A stretch of 64,000 nt of DNA from NCBI GenBank assembly GCA_041662485.1, contig JBAZSJ010000005.1:62001-126000 (forward strand), given 5' to 3'. Below the pieces are notes generated by a model. The model made no database searches. It was not told the DNA's origin and saw only the letters and a program-made list of their open reading frames with translations. The DNA is from Rariglobus sp041662485. Its GTDB lineage: Bacteria; Verrucomicrobiota; Verrucomicrobiia; Opitutales; Opitutaceae. Shown piece after piece: positions 10,201 through 17,824 of the stretch (the first letter of the stretch is position 1; the number at the start of each line of letters is the position of its first letter). The translations under genes and the position numbers were made by a program.

Positions 10201-11043
10201 CTCTATTCCCTCACGAACACCGAACCGCCCGGCGCGTATTTCGGCGAAGCCGCCGACGGCAAGGTGACGCTCCCGGCCAACGGTGAAACCCGCCTGCGCA
10301 TCCCGCTGGAAAACATCGATCCGATCACCTCCTACAAGGTGCGTGCCACGGTCACCGACCAGTCGGGCCGCACACTCATCGCGGATCGCTTCCTCGCCGG
10401 TTTCGTGGCCGTGCCCAAGGTGCGCGCCGCCGTGTCGCTCGACGGAAAACTGGATGAGGCGGACTGGTCGCGTGCCTCCGTGCGCAAGATCGACCGCGCC
10501 GAACAGTTCCGCCACCTGCTGCCCTCCAGCAAATGGACGGGCCTCGAAGATCTGTCAGCCGAGCTGCGTTTTCTCTGGGACGACCGCCACCTGTATATTG
10601 CCATTACGACCCGGGACGACGTCTTCCACAACGAGTCGATGAACACTGAAATCTGGCGCGGCGACGGCGTGCAGTTGCTGATCGATCCGGTCCGTTCGAG
10701 CGCCGACAAGAAGGGCAAATACGACTACGCCCTCGGCAAAAACGCCAACGGCACGACCGCCTGGTGTTACCTCACGGCCGACGGCAAGGCGCCCGCCGGC
10801 GAGGTGAAGGAAATCGTCGTGACCGCCTCGTCGTCGGGCAAAGGCAAGGGCGGCATGACCTACGAGATCGCGATTCCCTGGTCCCGCCTCATCCCCTTCA
10901 CGCCCGCGCCCGGAGCCAATCTCGGCATGGCCGTCATCCTCAACGAGGACGACGAACCCAAGCGTGACGGCTTCATGACTTGGTTTGGCGACATCCAGAG
11001 CAAGGAAGTGGACACCGTCGGCGATCTCATCCTCCAGCCCTGA
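7228..11043 (+). CDS. large secreted multidomain GH39-like glycosidase with CBM9-like C-terminus
   Basis: About 1271 residues from the ATG at 7228, which starts directly before a signal peptide (PVFLLLVFSLLSTVVAS). Order of modules: two N-terminal beta-sandwich carbohydrate-binding-like domains (about 40-200 and 215-370); a linker beta domain; a (beta/alpha)8 catalytic domain with the acid/base glutamate in TLGNEPQ (E597) and a candidate nucleophile in WATEMG (E686); further beta domains; and a CBM9-like / DOMON-type domain at the C-terminus (about 1080-1271) recognised by SLDGKLDEADW, RHLYIAI and a conserved GDGVQLLIDP. The layout points to an extracellular or periplasmic enzyme anchored on a polysaccharide. 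It is followed by a symporter gene 166 bp downstream, suggesting hydrolysis coupled to uptake. The exact GH family is not certain. Confidence 0.7.
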   Translation: MPSSRPLIASLFRLPVFLLLVFSLLSTVVASDAPQEARLDDFSTEGFDWKFSKGNEFPGAKGALEIAKDAGPDGKPALRLLADLTGGGKYVGLGKLMPTWSLRDTLVVRMKIKTGDVKNLTFCLTDATGQTFQKKDLPIKTDGVWHDYEFTTKSLTSGEHWGGANDGEWHGPARDIFFSITERALPETRKGEIFFADLRASVIPAGDLPALSYLGEGFDGAALPAQWTTKGDVALAADTKFSGKSAVILKRSRENFSTDTSVTSPKIAVRSGRAEFSGAFKSALEAPDASFYTTVEVEALDGSDKVLDTVKVVTIPGTSNWMPVKKAFSLPAGTIAARLRVQLNKATGSFWADDLRLSAPEVKFAPRNPVQRVLLKTAITGNMFYPGQPAVFDVTIQSATPLEKTHSKLLTWITDYWGAEQSAVSAHELTAAGRNKEFFEYKAQIALSGFTPETGKYYELRTSMDGGAGDAVRESSAFVFLPEAVTKQYSWRDVPFSSRNWDNRFPAYFEMSDRIGIRLVGVWGSWQSAPPYKASAPGMDQIKKLNLTMLTRTPIVDVEHHRKGYEAYTDEVMRAGWPVFFEKIGKDREFVITLGNEPQTSGPSVDQNVELYKLMYEQIKKDSPNTFIVGTSVGPAEEYFKRGFHKYSDAVDFHTYEDSKGLRDIFAQYKKLFAQYGGEQPIWATEMGLNAQGLSRRVVAAELIKKFSWFFSFGGQSGSWFGICYPDREGKLRGTSEDAFNLFDGLYGNYSPRLDAVAYYNVVNGICIKKFSDHREYADGLHGFLFLDKNGENLQILWKDHGAEDVRIPLSAQGPVKLTRLDGTSVALDAAKGGLDLRIGEDPVLLTYKGVQKSLPETLGSPAAKVVSAPDKIVRGDTFSVTLKTDKKDLQLSLPPGWKAGPLTTKGGNVVAEITAPANTDARFVPIRFLHQTGDLELVVPVQGQISAQINAVVLPDGRPAAELVLHNNNAKPEEVNWNLALLLQVAPKVGLYSLTNTEPPGAYFGEAADGKVTLPANGETRLRIPLENIDPITSYKVRATVTDQSGRTLIADRFLAGFVAVPKVRAAVSLDGKLDEADWSRASVRKIDRAEQFRHLLPSSKWTGLEDLSAELRFLWDDRHLYIAITTRDDVFHNESMNTEIWRGDGVQLLIDPVRSSADKKGKYDYALGKNANGTTAWCYLTADGKAPAGEVKEIVVTASSSGKGKGGMTYEIAIPWSRLIPFTPAPGANLGMAVILNEDDEPKRDGFMTWFGDIQSKEVDTVGDLILQP

Positions 11044-11209
11044 CGCCGCGCCGTTTCCCACCGCGAAGTCTGCTCCGCCGAAATATCAATAAAAGATAAC
11101 GGTTAGGGCAATTACGACAACCCACTCCCCTTGCCGATTCGCGAGGGGACGCCGAAGGTTTTCCCCGTCGGCGTCACTCCCGCCGCCGCCACCCCTCAAG
11201 CCCCCGCAC

Positions 11210-13195
11210 ATGCGCCTGCCCGACTGGTTACTGTTTCTCCTGCCGCTCGCCGTCGTCATCACCATCGGCGTCTATGCGCGCCGCTATATGAAGAGCGTCT
11301 CGCACTTCATGTCCGGCGGACGCCTGGCCGGACGCTATCTGCTCGCGGTGGGCAGCGGCGAGATGCAGGCCGGCGCGGTGGTGTTCGTCGCGTCCTTCGA
11401 ACGCATCGCCAATTCCGGCTTCACGTTCATCTGGTGGAGCTGGCTGCCCGTTCCCTTCATGCTCGTCGTCGGCATCTTTGGATTCGTGACGTATCGCCTG
11501 CGTGAGACCCGCGCCCTCACCATCGCCCAGTTTTTCGAGATTCGTTACAGCAAAAACTTTCGCGTCTTCACCGGCGGCCTGGCCTTCCTCGCGGGCATCG
11601 CGAATTTCGGCATCATCCCGGCGGTCGGCGCGCGTTGCTTCGTCTATTTTCTCGGACTGCCCGAGATGATCGACGTGCTCGGGTATGCCCTCCCGACCTT
11701 CATCCCGCTCATGGCTCTGTTCCTGATGGTCACGGTCACCATCACGCTGGCCGGAGGATTTGTGACCGTCATGGTCACCGACTGCGTCGAGGGCATCATC
11801 TCGCAGTTGTTTTATCTCTTCATCGTGGGCGCCCTGCTGTGGATGTTTCCGTGGCAGGACATCAGCGCCACCCTGGCCAACCGTTCCGCCGGCCAGTCTC
11901 TGCTCAATCCGTTCGATTCGCTCAGCCTGAAGGATTTCAACATCTGGTATGTCGTCATGGGCATGATCACGCAGATCTACGGCCGGGGCGCCTGGCAGAA
12001 CGCCAGCGCCTACAACACCGCCGCCCTCAATCCCCACGAAGGCCGCATGGGCAACGTGCTCGGCAACTGCCGTGAAATCGGAAAACTCTCCGTCGTCACC
12101 CTGCTGGCCGTCTGCGCCGTCACCTTCCTCGAACACCCCGACTTCGCCGCCCAATCCGCCAGCGCGCATCAGACGATTGACGGCATCGCCAATCCGCAGA
12201 TCCGCCAGCAGATGACCGTTCCCGTCGCGTTGTCCGAGCTGCTGCCGGTCGGCATCAAGGGCATGCTCTGCGCCGTCCTGCTCATGGGCGTCTTCGGCGG
12301 TGATTCGACCCATCTGCACTCCTGGAGCAGCATCTTCGTGCAAGACGTGCTGCTGGCCCGCCGCAAAAAAGCCTTCGAGCAGAAACAACACATTCTCGCC
12401 CTGCGCCTGAGCGTGTGCGGCGTCGCGCTCTTCGCCTTTCTCTTCGGCTGCTTCTTCCGGCAGACGGAATACATCTTCATGTGGTGGGCCGTCACCACCG
12501 CGATCTACGTCGGCGGAGCCGGCGCGTGCATCGTCGGCGGCCTCTATTGGAAAAAAGGCACGACCGCCGGCGCGTGGTCGGCCCTGCTCACCGGCTCGCT
12601 GCTTTCCGTGGGCGGCATTTTTGCCCGCGTGATGTCGGAAGGAAAATTCCCCCTCAACGGCGTGCAGATCTCCTTCATCTCGATTCTCGTCGCCATCACC
12701 GTTTACGTCGTCGTCTCCCTGTTGACCAGCAAGGCCGACTTCAACCTCGAACGCATGTTGCACCGGGGCCCCTACGCCGCGGTCGTCGAGTCGCTGGAAG
12801 TCACCCCCGTCGCGGCCACCGCCTCGGGCCGCAGATCAAAATGGGGCCGCATCATCGGCTTCGACGATTCCTTCAGCTTCGGCGACAAGTGGATTTGCGG
12901 CGGCCTCTTCGGCTGGAGCATGCTCTGGGTCGCCGTCCTGCTAATCGGCTCCGTATGGAACCTCATCGCCCCCTGGCCGATTTCCTGGTGGTCCACGTTC
13001 TGGCACGTCACCGGCATCGGCATTCCCGTCTTCGTCACCATCGTGACCGGCATCTGGTTCACCTGGGGCGGCGTGCGCGACATCCGCTCCCTTTTCCGCC
13101 GCCTCGCCACCACGAAGATCAGCGAACGCGACTCCGGCTTCGTCGTCGGCCATCACAACCTCGAAGAGGATCCCGCCCCCAAGAAGACCAAGTAA
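11210..13195 (+). CDS. sodium:solute symporter (SSS family)
   Basis: A 661-residue polytopic membrane protein with a hydrophobic start (DWLLFLLPLAVVITIGVY) and about 13 predicted membrane segments, the core size of SSS/SLC5 carriers plus a C-terminal extension. The early block SVSHFMSGGRLAGRYLLAVG matches the TM1-loop pattern of the family (F-x-x-GGR near TM1 end). It probably moves a sugar or sugar acid released by the flanking secreted hydrolases, driven by Na+. The TM-rich region ends near residue 610, with a charged cytoplasmic tail ending in PKKTK. The downstream GH gene begins 28 bp after its stop and the MoxR operon follows that, so these genes are likely transcribed together. Confidence 0.85.
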   Translation: MRLPDWLLFLLPLAVVITIGVYARRYMKSVSHFMSGGRLAGRYLLAVGSGEMQAGAVVFVASFERIANSGFTFIWWSWLPVPFMLVVGIFGFVTYRLRETRALTIAQFFEIRYSKNFRVFTGGLAFLAGIANFGIIPAVGARCFVYFLGLPEMIDVLGYALPTFIPLMALFLMVTVTITLAGGFVTVMVTDCVEGIISQLFYLFIVGALLWMFPWQDISATLANRSAGQSLLNPFDSLSLKDFNIWYVVMGMITQIYGRGAWQNASAYNTAALNPHEGRMGNVLGNCREIGKLSVVTLLAVCAVTFLEHPDFAAQSASAHQTIDGIANPQIRQQMTVPVALSELLPVGIKGMLCAVLLMGVFGGDSTHLHSWSSIFVQDVLLARRKKAFEQKQHILALRLSVCGVALFAFLFGCFFRQTEYIFMWWAVTTAIYVGGAGACIVGGLYWKKGTTAGAWSALLTGSLLSVGGIFARVMSEGKFPLNGVQISFISILVAITVYVVVSLLTSKADFNLERMLHRGPYAAVVESLEVTPVAATASGRRSKWGRIIGFDDSFSFGDKWICGGLFGWSMLWVAVLLIGSVWNLIAPWPISWWSTFWHVTGIGIPVFVTIVTGIWFTWGGVRDIRSLFRRLATTKISERDSGFVVGHHNLEEDPAPKKTK

Positions 13196-13223
13196 CCTCC
13201 ACCCCGCCCATCCTTTCCTTACC

Positions 13224-14492
13224 ATGCACCTACGCCCCGTCACCTTCCTTGCTTCGCTTCTCGGACTCACCCTGGCCGGCACCGCGCTCGCCGACTCCTT
13301 CCCGTCGGATATCCTGCCCCAGTCGGCAGGCATCCAGCTCAAGGGCGGCAACACCTCGGCCGAAAATCTGGATCAGATCCAGGCCCTCGGCTTCAAATAC
13401 GTCCGTCGCGGCTTCATCTGGCCCTCCATCGAAAAGACCCCGGGCCAATACGACTTCTCCGCCTACGACCGTCTGGTCAACGACGCCGAAAAGCGCGGTC
13501 TCAGCGTCCTCGGTTGTCTCGCGCTCAACAACAAGGCCTTTGCCCTGGTGAAGGACCCCGCCGGACGCGAGGCCTTCGCCAAGTTCGCCGCCGCCGCCGC
13601 CGCGCACTACAAGGGCCGCCCCGTCATCTGGGAACTTTGGAACGAACCCAACAACGCCGGCATGTGGGGCAAGCACGGCAAGGCCAACAGCGACGCCTTC
13701 GCCGACGAATACTCCGAATTCGTGAAGGTCGTCGCGCCCGCCATGCGCAAGGCCAACCCCGGCGCCATCATCGTCGCCGGCTCAGTCAATCTCTACGAGA
13801 GCTCCTTCGGCTGGATGAAACGCTGCTTCGACAACGGCGTCCTCAAGGCCGGCCTCGATGGCTGGTCCGTCCACCCTTACACGACCAAGTCCCCCGAGGA
13901 CCATCTGCTCTACTACACTCGCATCCGCAAGATGCTCGCCGAATACGGCGCGCCCGCCCACTTCGCCCTCCTCAACACCGAGCGCGGCTACCCCATCGGC
14001 AAGGCCGAGGGCTACGCCGGCGGCGATCCCGCGCTTTCCCGCGAGTATCAGTCCTGGCACTTCGTCCGCCAATACCTCTGCGACGTCCTCGCCGACGTGA
14101 AACTCTCCATCTGGTATGAGTGGTCCGGCAATGAAGGCTTCAGCCTGAAGACCTCGACCGAGGAAATGCCCGCCATGCTCGCCGCCAAAACCATGTTCGC
14201 GCAGCTCGACGGCTACACACTCGCGCGCCGCCTCGATCTCGGTTCGCCTCAAGACTACGCCCTCGTCTTCACCAAGCCCGGCGGTGCGACCAAGCTCGTC
14301 GTGTGGACTTCCCCTCCCTCCGGCGCGAGCCCCGACAAAATCGTCGCCCACGACGTCACCATCCCCGTCCAAGCCTCGGGGCAACTCGCCCGCTTCGACA
14401 TCTACGGCAAGCAAGACTCGGTCGAAGTGATCCAGGGCAAGATCACCCTGCACCTCACCGGCGCCCCGCTCTACATCATCGTCCGCCCCTGA
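13224..14492 (+). CDS. secreted GH39-like (clan A) glycoside hydrolase
   Basis: A compact 422-residue enzyme. The signal peptide LASLLGLTLAGTALADSF is at the N-terminus. The rest is a single (beta/alpha)8 barrel with acid/base E141 in WELWNEPN and candidate nucleophile E253 in LLNTERGYP, plus a short C-terminal beta domain. It resembles the catalytic cores of the proteins at 2968-5295 and 7228-11043 and is the smallest of the three, without extra binding modules. It lies 28 bp after the symporter and only 8 bp before the MoxR gene, so it looks like part of a symporter-hydrolase-MoxR transcription unit. Substrate unknown; exact GH family uncertain. Confidence 0.72.
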   Translation: MHLRPVTFLASLLGLTLAGTALADSFPSDILPQSAGIQLKGGNTSAENLDQIQALGFKYVRRGFIWPSIEKTPGQYDFSAYDRLVNDAEKRGLSVLGCLALNNKAFALVKDPAGREAFAKFAAAAAAHYKGRPVIWELWNEPNNAGMWGKHGKANSDAFADEYSEFVKVVAPAMRKANPGAIIVAGSVNLYESSFGWMKRCFDNGVLKAGLDGWSVHPYTTKSPEDHLLYYTRIRKMLAEYGAPAHFALLNTERGYPIGKAEGYAGGDPALSREYQSWHFVRQYLCDVLADVKLSIWYEWSGNEGFSLKTSTEEMPAMLAAKTMFAQLDGYTLARRLDLGSPQDYALVFTKPGGATKLVVWTSPPSGASPDKIVAHDVTIPVQASGQLARFDIYGKQDSVEVIQGKITLHLTGAPLYIIVRP

Positions 14493-14500
14493 ACCCGCTC

Positions 14501-15493
14501 ATGACCCAAGAAGAACTCGACAACCTCTCCGCCGAAATCGCCGCCGTCTCCGGCGCGCTCGATCCCGTTTTCGAGCAGATGGCCAAGGTGGTCGTCGGCC
14601 AGCACCACCTGATCCAGCGTCTCCTCATCGGTCTCCTCGCCAACGGCCACGTCCTCCTCGAAGGCGTGCCCGGTCTGGCCAAGACCACCACGATCAAGGC
14701 CCTCGCCGACACCCTTCACGCGCAGTTCAGCCGTATCCAATTCACGCCCGACCTGCTTCCGTCCGACGTCGTCGGCACGCTCATCTACAATCCCGACGAG
14801 CACAAATACTTCGCCAAAAAAGGCCCCATCTTCGGCAACCTCCTGCTCGCCGACGAAATCAACCGCGCTCCCGCCAAGGTCCAGTCCGCGCTCCTCGAGG
14901 CCATGCAGGAACGCCAGGTCACCCTCGGTGACGAATCCCACAAACTCCCCGACCCGTTCCTCGTGCTCGCCACGCAGAACCCCGTTGACCAGGAAGGCAC
15001 CTATCCGCTCCCCGAGGCCCAGCTCGACCGCTTCATGATGAAGGTCACCGTCGGCTACGGCACGCGCGAGGAAGAACGCGCCATCCTCGACTTGATGAGC
15101 AGCTGCCAGACGAAACACCAGGCCAGCCCCGTCATGGACCTCGCCCAACTCCGCCACCTGCGCAGCCTGGCCGACCGCGTCTATGTCGATGACAACGTGA
15201 AGGACTACATCGTCTCGCTTGTGATGGCCACGCGCGACCCCGCCTCGCTCGACCCCAAGATGGCCGCCTACGTGCGCTACGGCGCCTCGCCCCGCGCCAC
15301 CATCAACCTCACCCACGCGTGCAAAGCCCACGCCTTCCTCGAAGGCCGCGCCTACGCCACGCCTCACGACGTCAAGGCCATCGCCCCCGACGTGCTCGGC
15401 CACCGCATCCTCCGCACTTACGAAGCCGAGGCCGACGAGGTGTCCTGCGCGAAGATCGTCCAATGGGTCCTCGACACCGTTCCGGTGCCATGA
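14501..15493 (+). CDS. MoxR-family AAA+ ATPase
   Basis: A 330-residue AAA+ protein. Walker A is GVPGLAKT (about 55-62), Walker B LLLADEI (about 114-120) with the MoxR hallmark INRAPAKVQSALLEAM, then ATQNPVDQEGTYPLPEAQLD with the sensor/arginine-finger region. MoxR proteins act as chaperone-like ATPases together with von Willebrand A-domain proteins. The ATG at 14501 puts the first conserved helix at the right distance; longer upstream starts would overlap the GH gene. It is the first gene of a five-gene operon in which each later gene overlaps its predecessor by 4 nt. Confidence 0.93.
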   Translation: MTQEELDNLSAEIAAVSGALDPVFEQMAKVVVGQHHLIQRLLIGLLANGHVLLEGVPGLAKTTTIKALADTLHAQFSRIQFTPDLLPSDVVGTLIYNPDEHKYFAKKGPIFGNLLLADEINRAPAKVQSALLEAMQERQVTLGDESHKLPDPFLVLATQNPVDQEGTYPLPEAQLDRFMMKVTVGYGTREEERAILDLMSSCQTKHQASPVMDLAQLRHLRSLADRVYVDDNVKDYIVSLVMATRDPASLDPKMAAYVRYGASPRATINLTHACKAHAFLEGRAYATPHDVKAIAPDVLGHRILRTYEAEADEVSCAKIVQWVLDTVPVP

Positions 15494-16371
15494 TCCTCCC
15501 CAAGGAACAACTCGCCAAAATCCGCCGCCTCGAGCTCAAGACCCGCAAACTCGCGGTCGAGATCCTCTCCGGCGCCTACCACTCCGTTTACAAAGGGCGC
15601 GGCCTCGATTTTGAGGAAGTCCGCGCCTACATTCCCGGCGACGATGTGCGCACCATCGATTGGAACGTCACCGCGCGCACCGGCATCACCCACATCCGCC
15701 GCTACCGCGAGGAACGCGAACTCTCCTTCGTCATCATGGTGGATGTCAGCGCCTCCGGCCTGCTCGGCTCCGGCGCGCAAAACAAACGCGAACTCGCCGC
15801 CGAGATCGCCTCCTCGCTCGCCTTCAGCGCCCTCAAAAACAACGACCGCGTCGCCTTGATTCTCTTCTCCGACCGCGTCGAGCGCTTCATCCCCCTCGGC
15901 AAAGGCCAGCCCCACGTCTTCCGCCTCATCAAAGAAATCCTCTACACCGAGCCCAAAGGCGCCGGCACGCGCATCGGCGCCGGTCTCGACTTCCTCAACA
16001 AAGTTTTCCCCCGCCGCGCCGTCGTCATGCTCGTCTCCGACTTCCTTGACGACACCTACGAGCGGCAGCTGAAAACCACCTCCCGCCGTCACGACCTGCT
16101 CGGCATCCAGATCTACGACCCCCGCGAACGCGAACTTCCCGACGTCGGCTGGATTTGCCTGCGCGATGCCGAGACCGGCGAGGTCGTCGAAGTCAACACC
16201 TCCGACCCCAAGGTCCGCGCCCGCTTCGCAACCGGCTCCTCCGCCCTCCGCGAAAAAACCCGCACGCTCCTGCGACGCACCCGCACCGATGCGGTCGAGA
16301 TTCCGACCTCGTCCAATTATCACCTGCTGCTGCGCCGTTTCTTCGACCGCCGCGCCTCCCATTCGCGATGA
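15490..16371 (+). CDS. DUF58 domain-containing protein
   Basis: A 293-residue DUF58 protein, the usual partner of MoxR. It has the diagnostic KGRGLDFEEVRAYIPGDDVR block followed by IDWNVTARTG and a VWA-like fold with DVSAS in the MIDAS position. The start ATG overlaps the MoxR stop in an ATGA. DUF58/MoxR pairs are thought to act in assembly or metal loading of membrane or periplasmic complexes and in envelope stress tolerance. No signal peptide or transmembrane segment is evident, so this copy is probably cytoplasmic. Confidence 0.92.
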   Translation: MILPKEQLAKIRRLELKTRKLAVEILSGAYHSVYKGRGLDFEEVRAYIPGDDVRTIDWNVTARTGITHIRRYREERELSFVIMVDVSASGLLGSGAQNKRELAAEIASSLAFSALKNNDRVALILFSDRVERFIPLGKGQPHVFRLIKEILYTEPKGAGTRIGAGLDFLNKVFPRRAVVMLVSDFLDDTYERQLKTTSRRHDLLGIQIYDPRERELPDVGWICLRDAETGEVVEVNTSDPKVRARFATGSSALREKTRTLLRRTRTDAVEIPTSSNYHLLLRRFFDRRASHSR

Positions 16372-16871
16372 GCGCCCCGCTTGATCTCGTCGAAGACCTC
16401 AGCCTCGCCGCGCCGAAAACCACCGGCGGCCCGAGTCTGCTTTTCTGGACCGCCCTCATCGCGGCCGTCCTGCTGGCCGTCGTCGCCACCCTGCTCCTGC
16501 TCCGCCGTCGCCGCCTGCTTTTGGCCGCACCCGTGCCGCCGGAGAAAACCGCCCTCGCCGCCCTCGAATCGCTCCGCGCCGAAATCGATACCCTTGATGC
16601 CCGCGCCTTCGCCCTGAGCGTCTCTCACATCCTGCGCGTTTACATCGAAGGCCGTTTCGGCCTGCACGCCCCTCAACGCTCCACGGAGGAATTCCTCTCC
16701 GAAGCCACCGCTTCACCGCAGCTGACCGCCGAACAACAAGCCTGGCTCGCCGCCTTCCTCGTTCACTGCGACCGCTCCAAGTTCGCCCTCGCCGGCCTTG
16801 AGACCGCCGCCAAACACGCCCTCCACCAGGAAGCGCTGGACTTCGTGCGCGCCACCACCCCGTCCCCATGA
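16368..16871 (+). CDS. DUF4381-like single-pass membrane protein of the MoxR/Bat operon
   Basis: A 167-residue protein with one clear transmembrane helix (LLFWTALIAAVLLAVVATLL, about residues 24-43) followed by an arginine-rich stretch and a helical cytoplasmic domain of about 115 residues. Position and topology match the DUF4381 protein found between DUF58 and BatA in these operons. It probably tethers the complex to the membrane. ATGA overlaps join it to both neighbours. The family call rests on synteny and topology more than on a diagnostic motif. Confidence 0.75.
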   Translation: MSAPLDLVEDLSLAAPKTTGGPSLLFWTALIAAVLLAVVATLLLLRRRRLLLAAPVPPEKTALAALESLRAEIDTLDARAFALSVSHILRVYIEGRFGLHAPQRSTEEFLSEATASPQLTAEQQAWLAAFLVHCDRSKFALAGLETAAKHALHQEALDFVRATTPSP

Positions 16872-17824
16872 TCGCCGCGCTTCCACTCAGCTTCGGACAA
16901 CCCGCGTGGCTTCTCCTGCTGCTCCTTCTTCCCCTGCTCGTCTGGCTGCTGCGCGGACACGGCGCGCCGACCGCCGTGCGCTACTCCTCGGCCGCGTTGT
17001 TGCGCACGAGCGGACGCACCGCACGCTTCGGTCCGCGGGGCTGGTTGTGGATGATGCGCCTCCTCGCCCTCGTTCTGCTCATCGGCTCCCTCGCCCGCCC
17101 CCGGTTGGAACGCAGTGATTCGACCGACCACCGCTTCGGCATCGACGCCGTGCTCGTCTGCGACGTCTCCGGTTCGATGGGCACGCCCGATTACCAAAAG
17201 GGCGGCCAACAAATCACGCGCATGGACGCCCTCATCGAAGCCATCGACGAATTCGTGAAAGCGCGCCCCAAGGACCGCACCGGCCTGGTCGGCTTCGCCA
17301 ACGACGTGTATCTGCTCGCCCCGCTCACCACCGACGCCGGCTGGTTGCCCGAGGTGCTGCGCCAGATCCGGCTCATGGCCGGCACCGCCATCGGCGACGG
17401 CATGATGGAAGGCATCAAACTCCTCAAGGCGAGCAAGGCCAAGTCCCGCGTCATGATCGTCGTCTCCGACGGCTTCAACAACCGCGGCGTCAACCCCGTG
17501 GAAGCCGCCGAACTCGCCCGCAAGGAAGGCATCCGCGTGCACACGATCCAGGTCATGAGCTTCGCCGAGCTGGCCCGCTCGCAGGCCGGCTCCGGCCTCA
17601 TGGCCCGGATCGCCTCCACCACCGGCGGACTCCACGCCTCGGCATCCGGCACCGAGGCGCTCCAACGCATCTACCAACAGATCGACCGCATGGAAAAAGA
17701 CCGCATCGATGCCAAACAGACCCGCCTCTACAACGAGATCTACGCCTGGCCGCTGGCCGCCGCCCTCGCCCTCGTGCTGTTTGAACTCATCGCCGCATCC
17801 ACATTCTGGATACGCCTGCCATGA
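16868..17824 (+). CDS. batA: BatA-like von Willebrand A domain membrane protein
   Basis: A 318-residue protein. Two N-terminal membrane helices (WLLLLLLLPLLVWLL and MMRLLALVLLIGSLA) flank a short BatA-type segment; a VWA domain follows with a full MIDAS motif DVSGSMG (D99), later TAIGDGM and VVSDGFNN, and a C-terminal membrane helix (AAALALVLFELIAA). This is the classic BatA arrangement. The Bat proteins were named for aerotolerance in Bacteroides and are linked to envelope or oxidative stress tolerance. ATGA overlap with the downstream BatB/C gene. Confidence 0.88.
   Translation: MIAALPLSFGQPAWLLLLLLLPLLVWLLRGHGAPTAVRYSSAALLRTSGRTARFGPRGWLWMMRLLALVLLIGSLARPRLERSDSTDHRFGIDAVLVCDVSGSMGTPDYQKGGQQITRMDALIEAIDEFVKARPKDRTGLVGFANDVYLLAPLTTDAGWLPEVLRQIRLMAGTAIGDGMMEGIKLLKASKAKSRVMIVVSDGFNNRGVNPVEAAELARKEGIRVHTIQVMSFAELARSQAGSGLMARIASTTGGLHASASGTEALQRIYQQIDRMEKDRIDAKQTRLYNEIYAWPLAAALALVLFELIAASTFWIRLP

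Noticed and set aside
7234..10515. Very long minus-strand open frame opposite the large GH39-like gene
   Set aside because: It is an antisense shadow produced by GC-rich codon use. The plus-strand protein has a signal peptide, recognisable modules and catalytic motifs; the minus frame has a histidine/glycine/valine-biased, motif-free translation.
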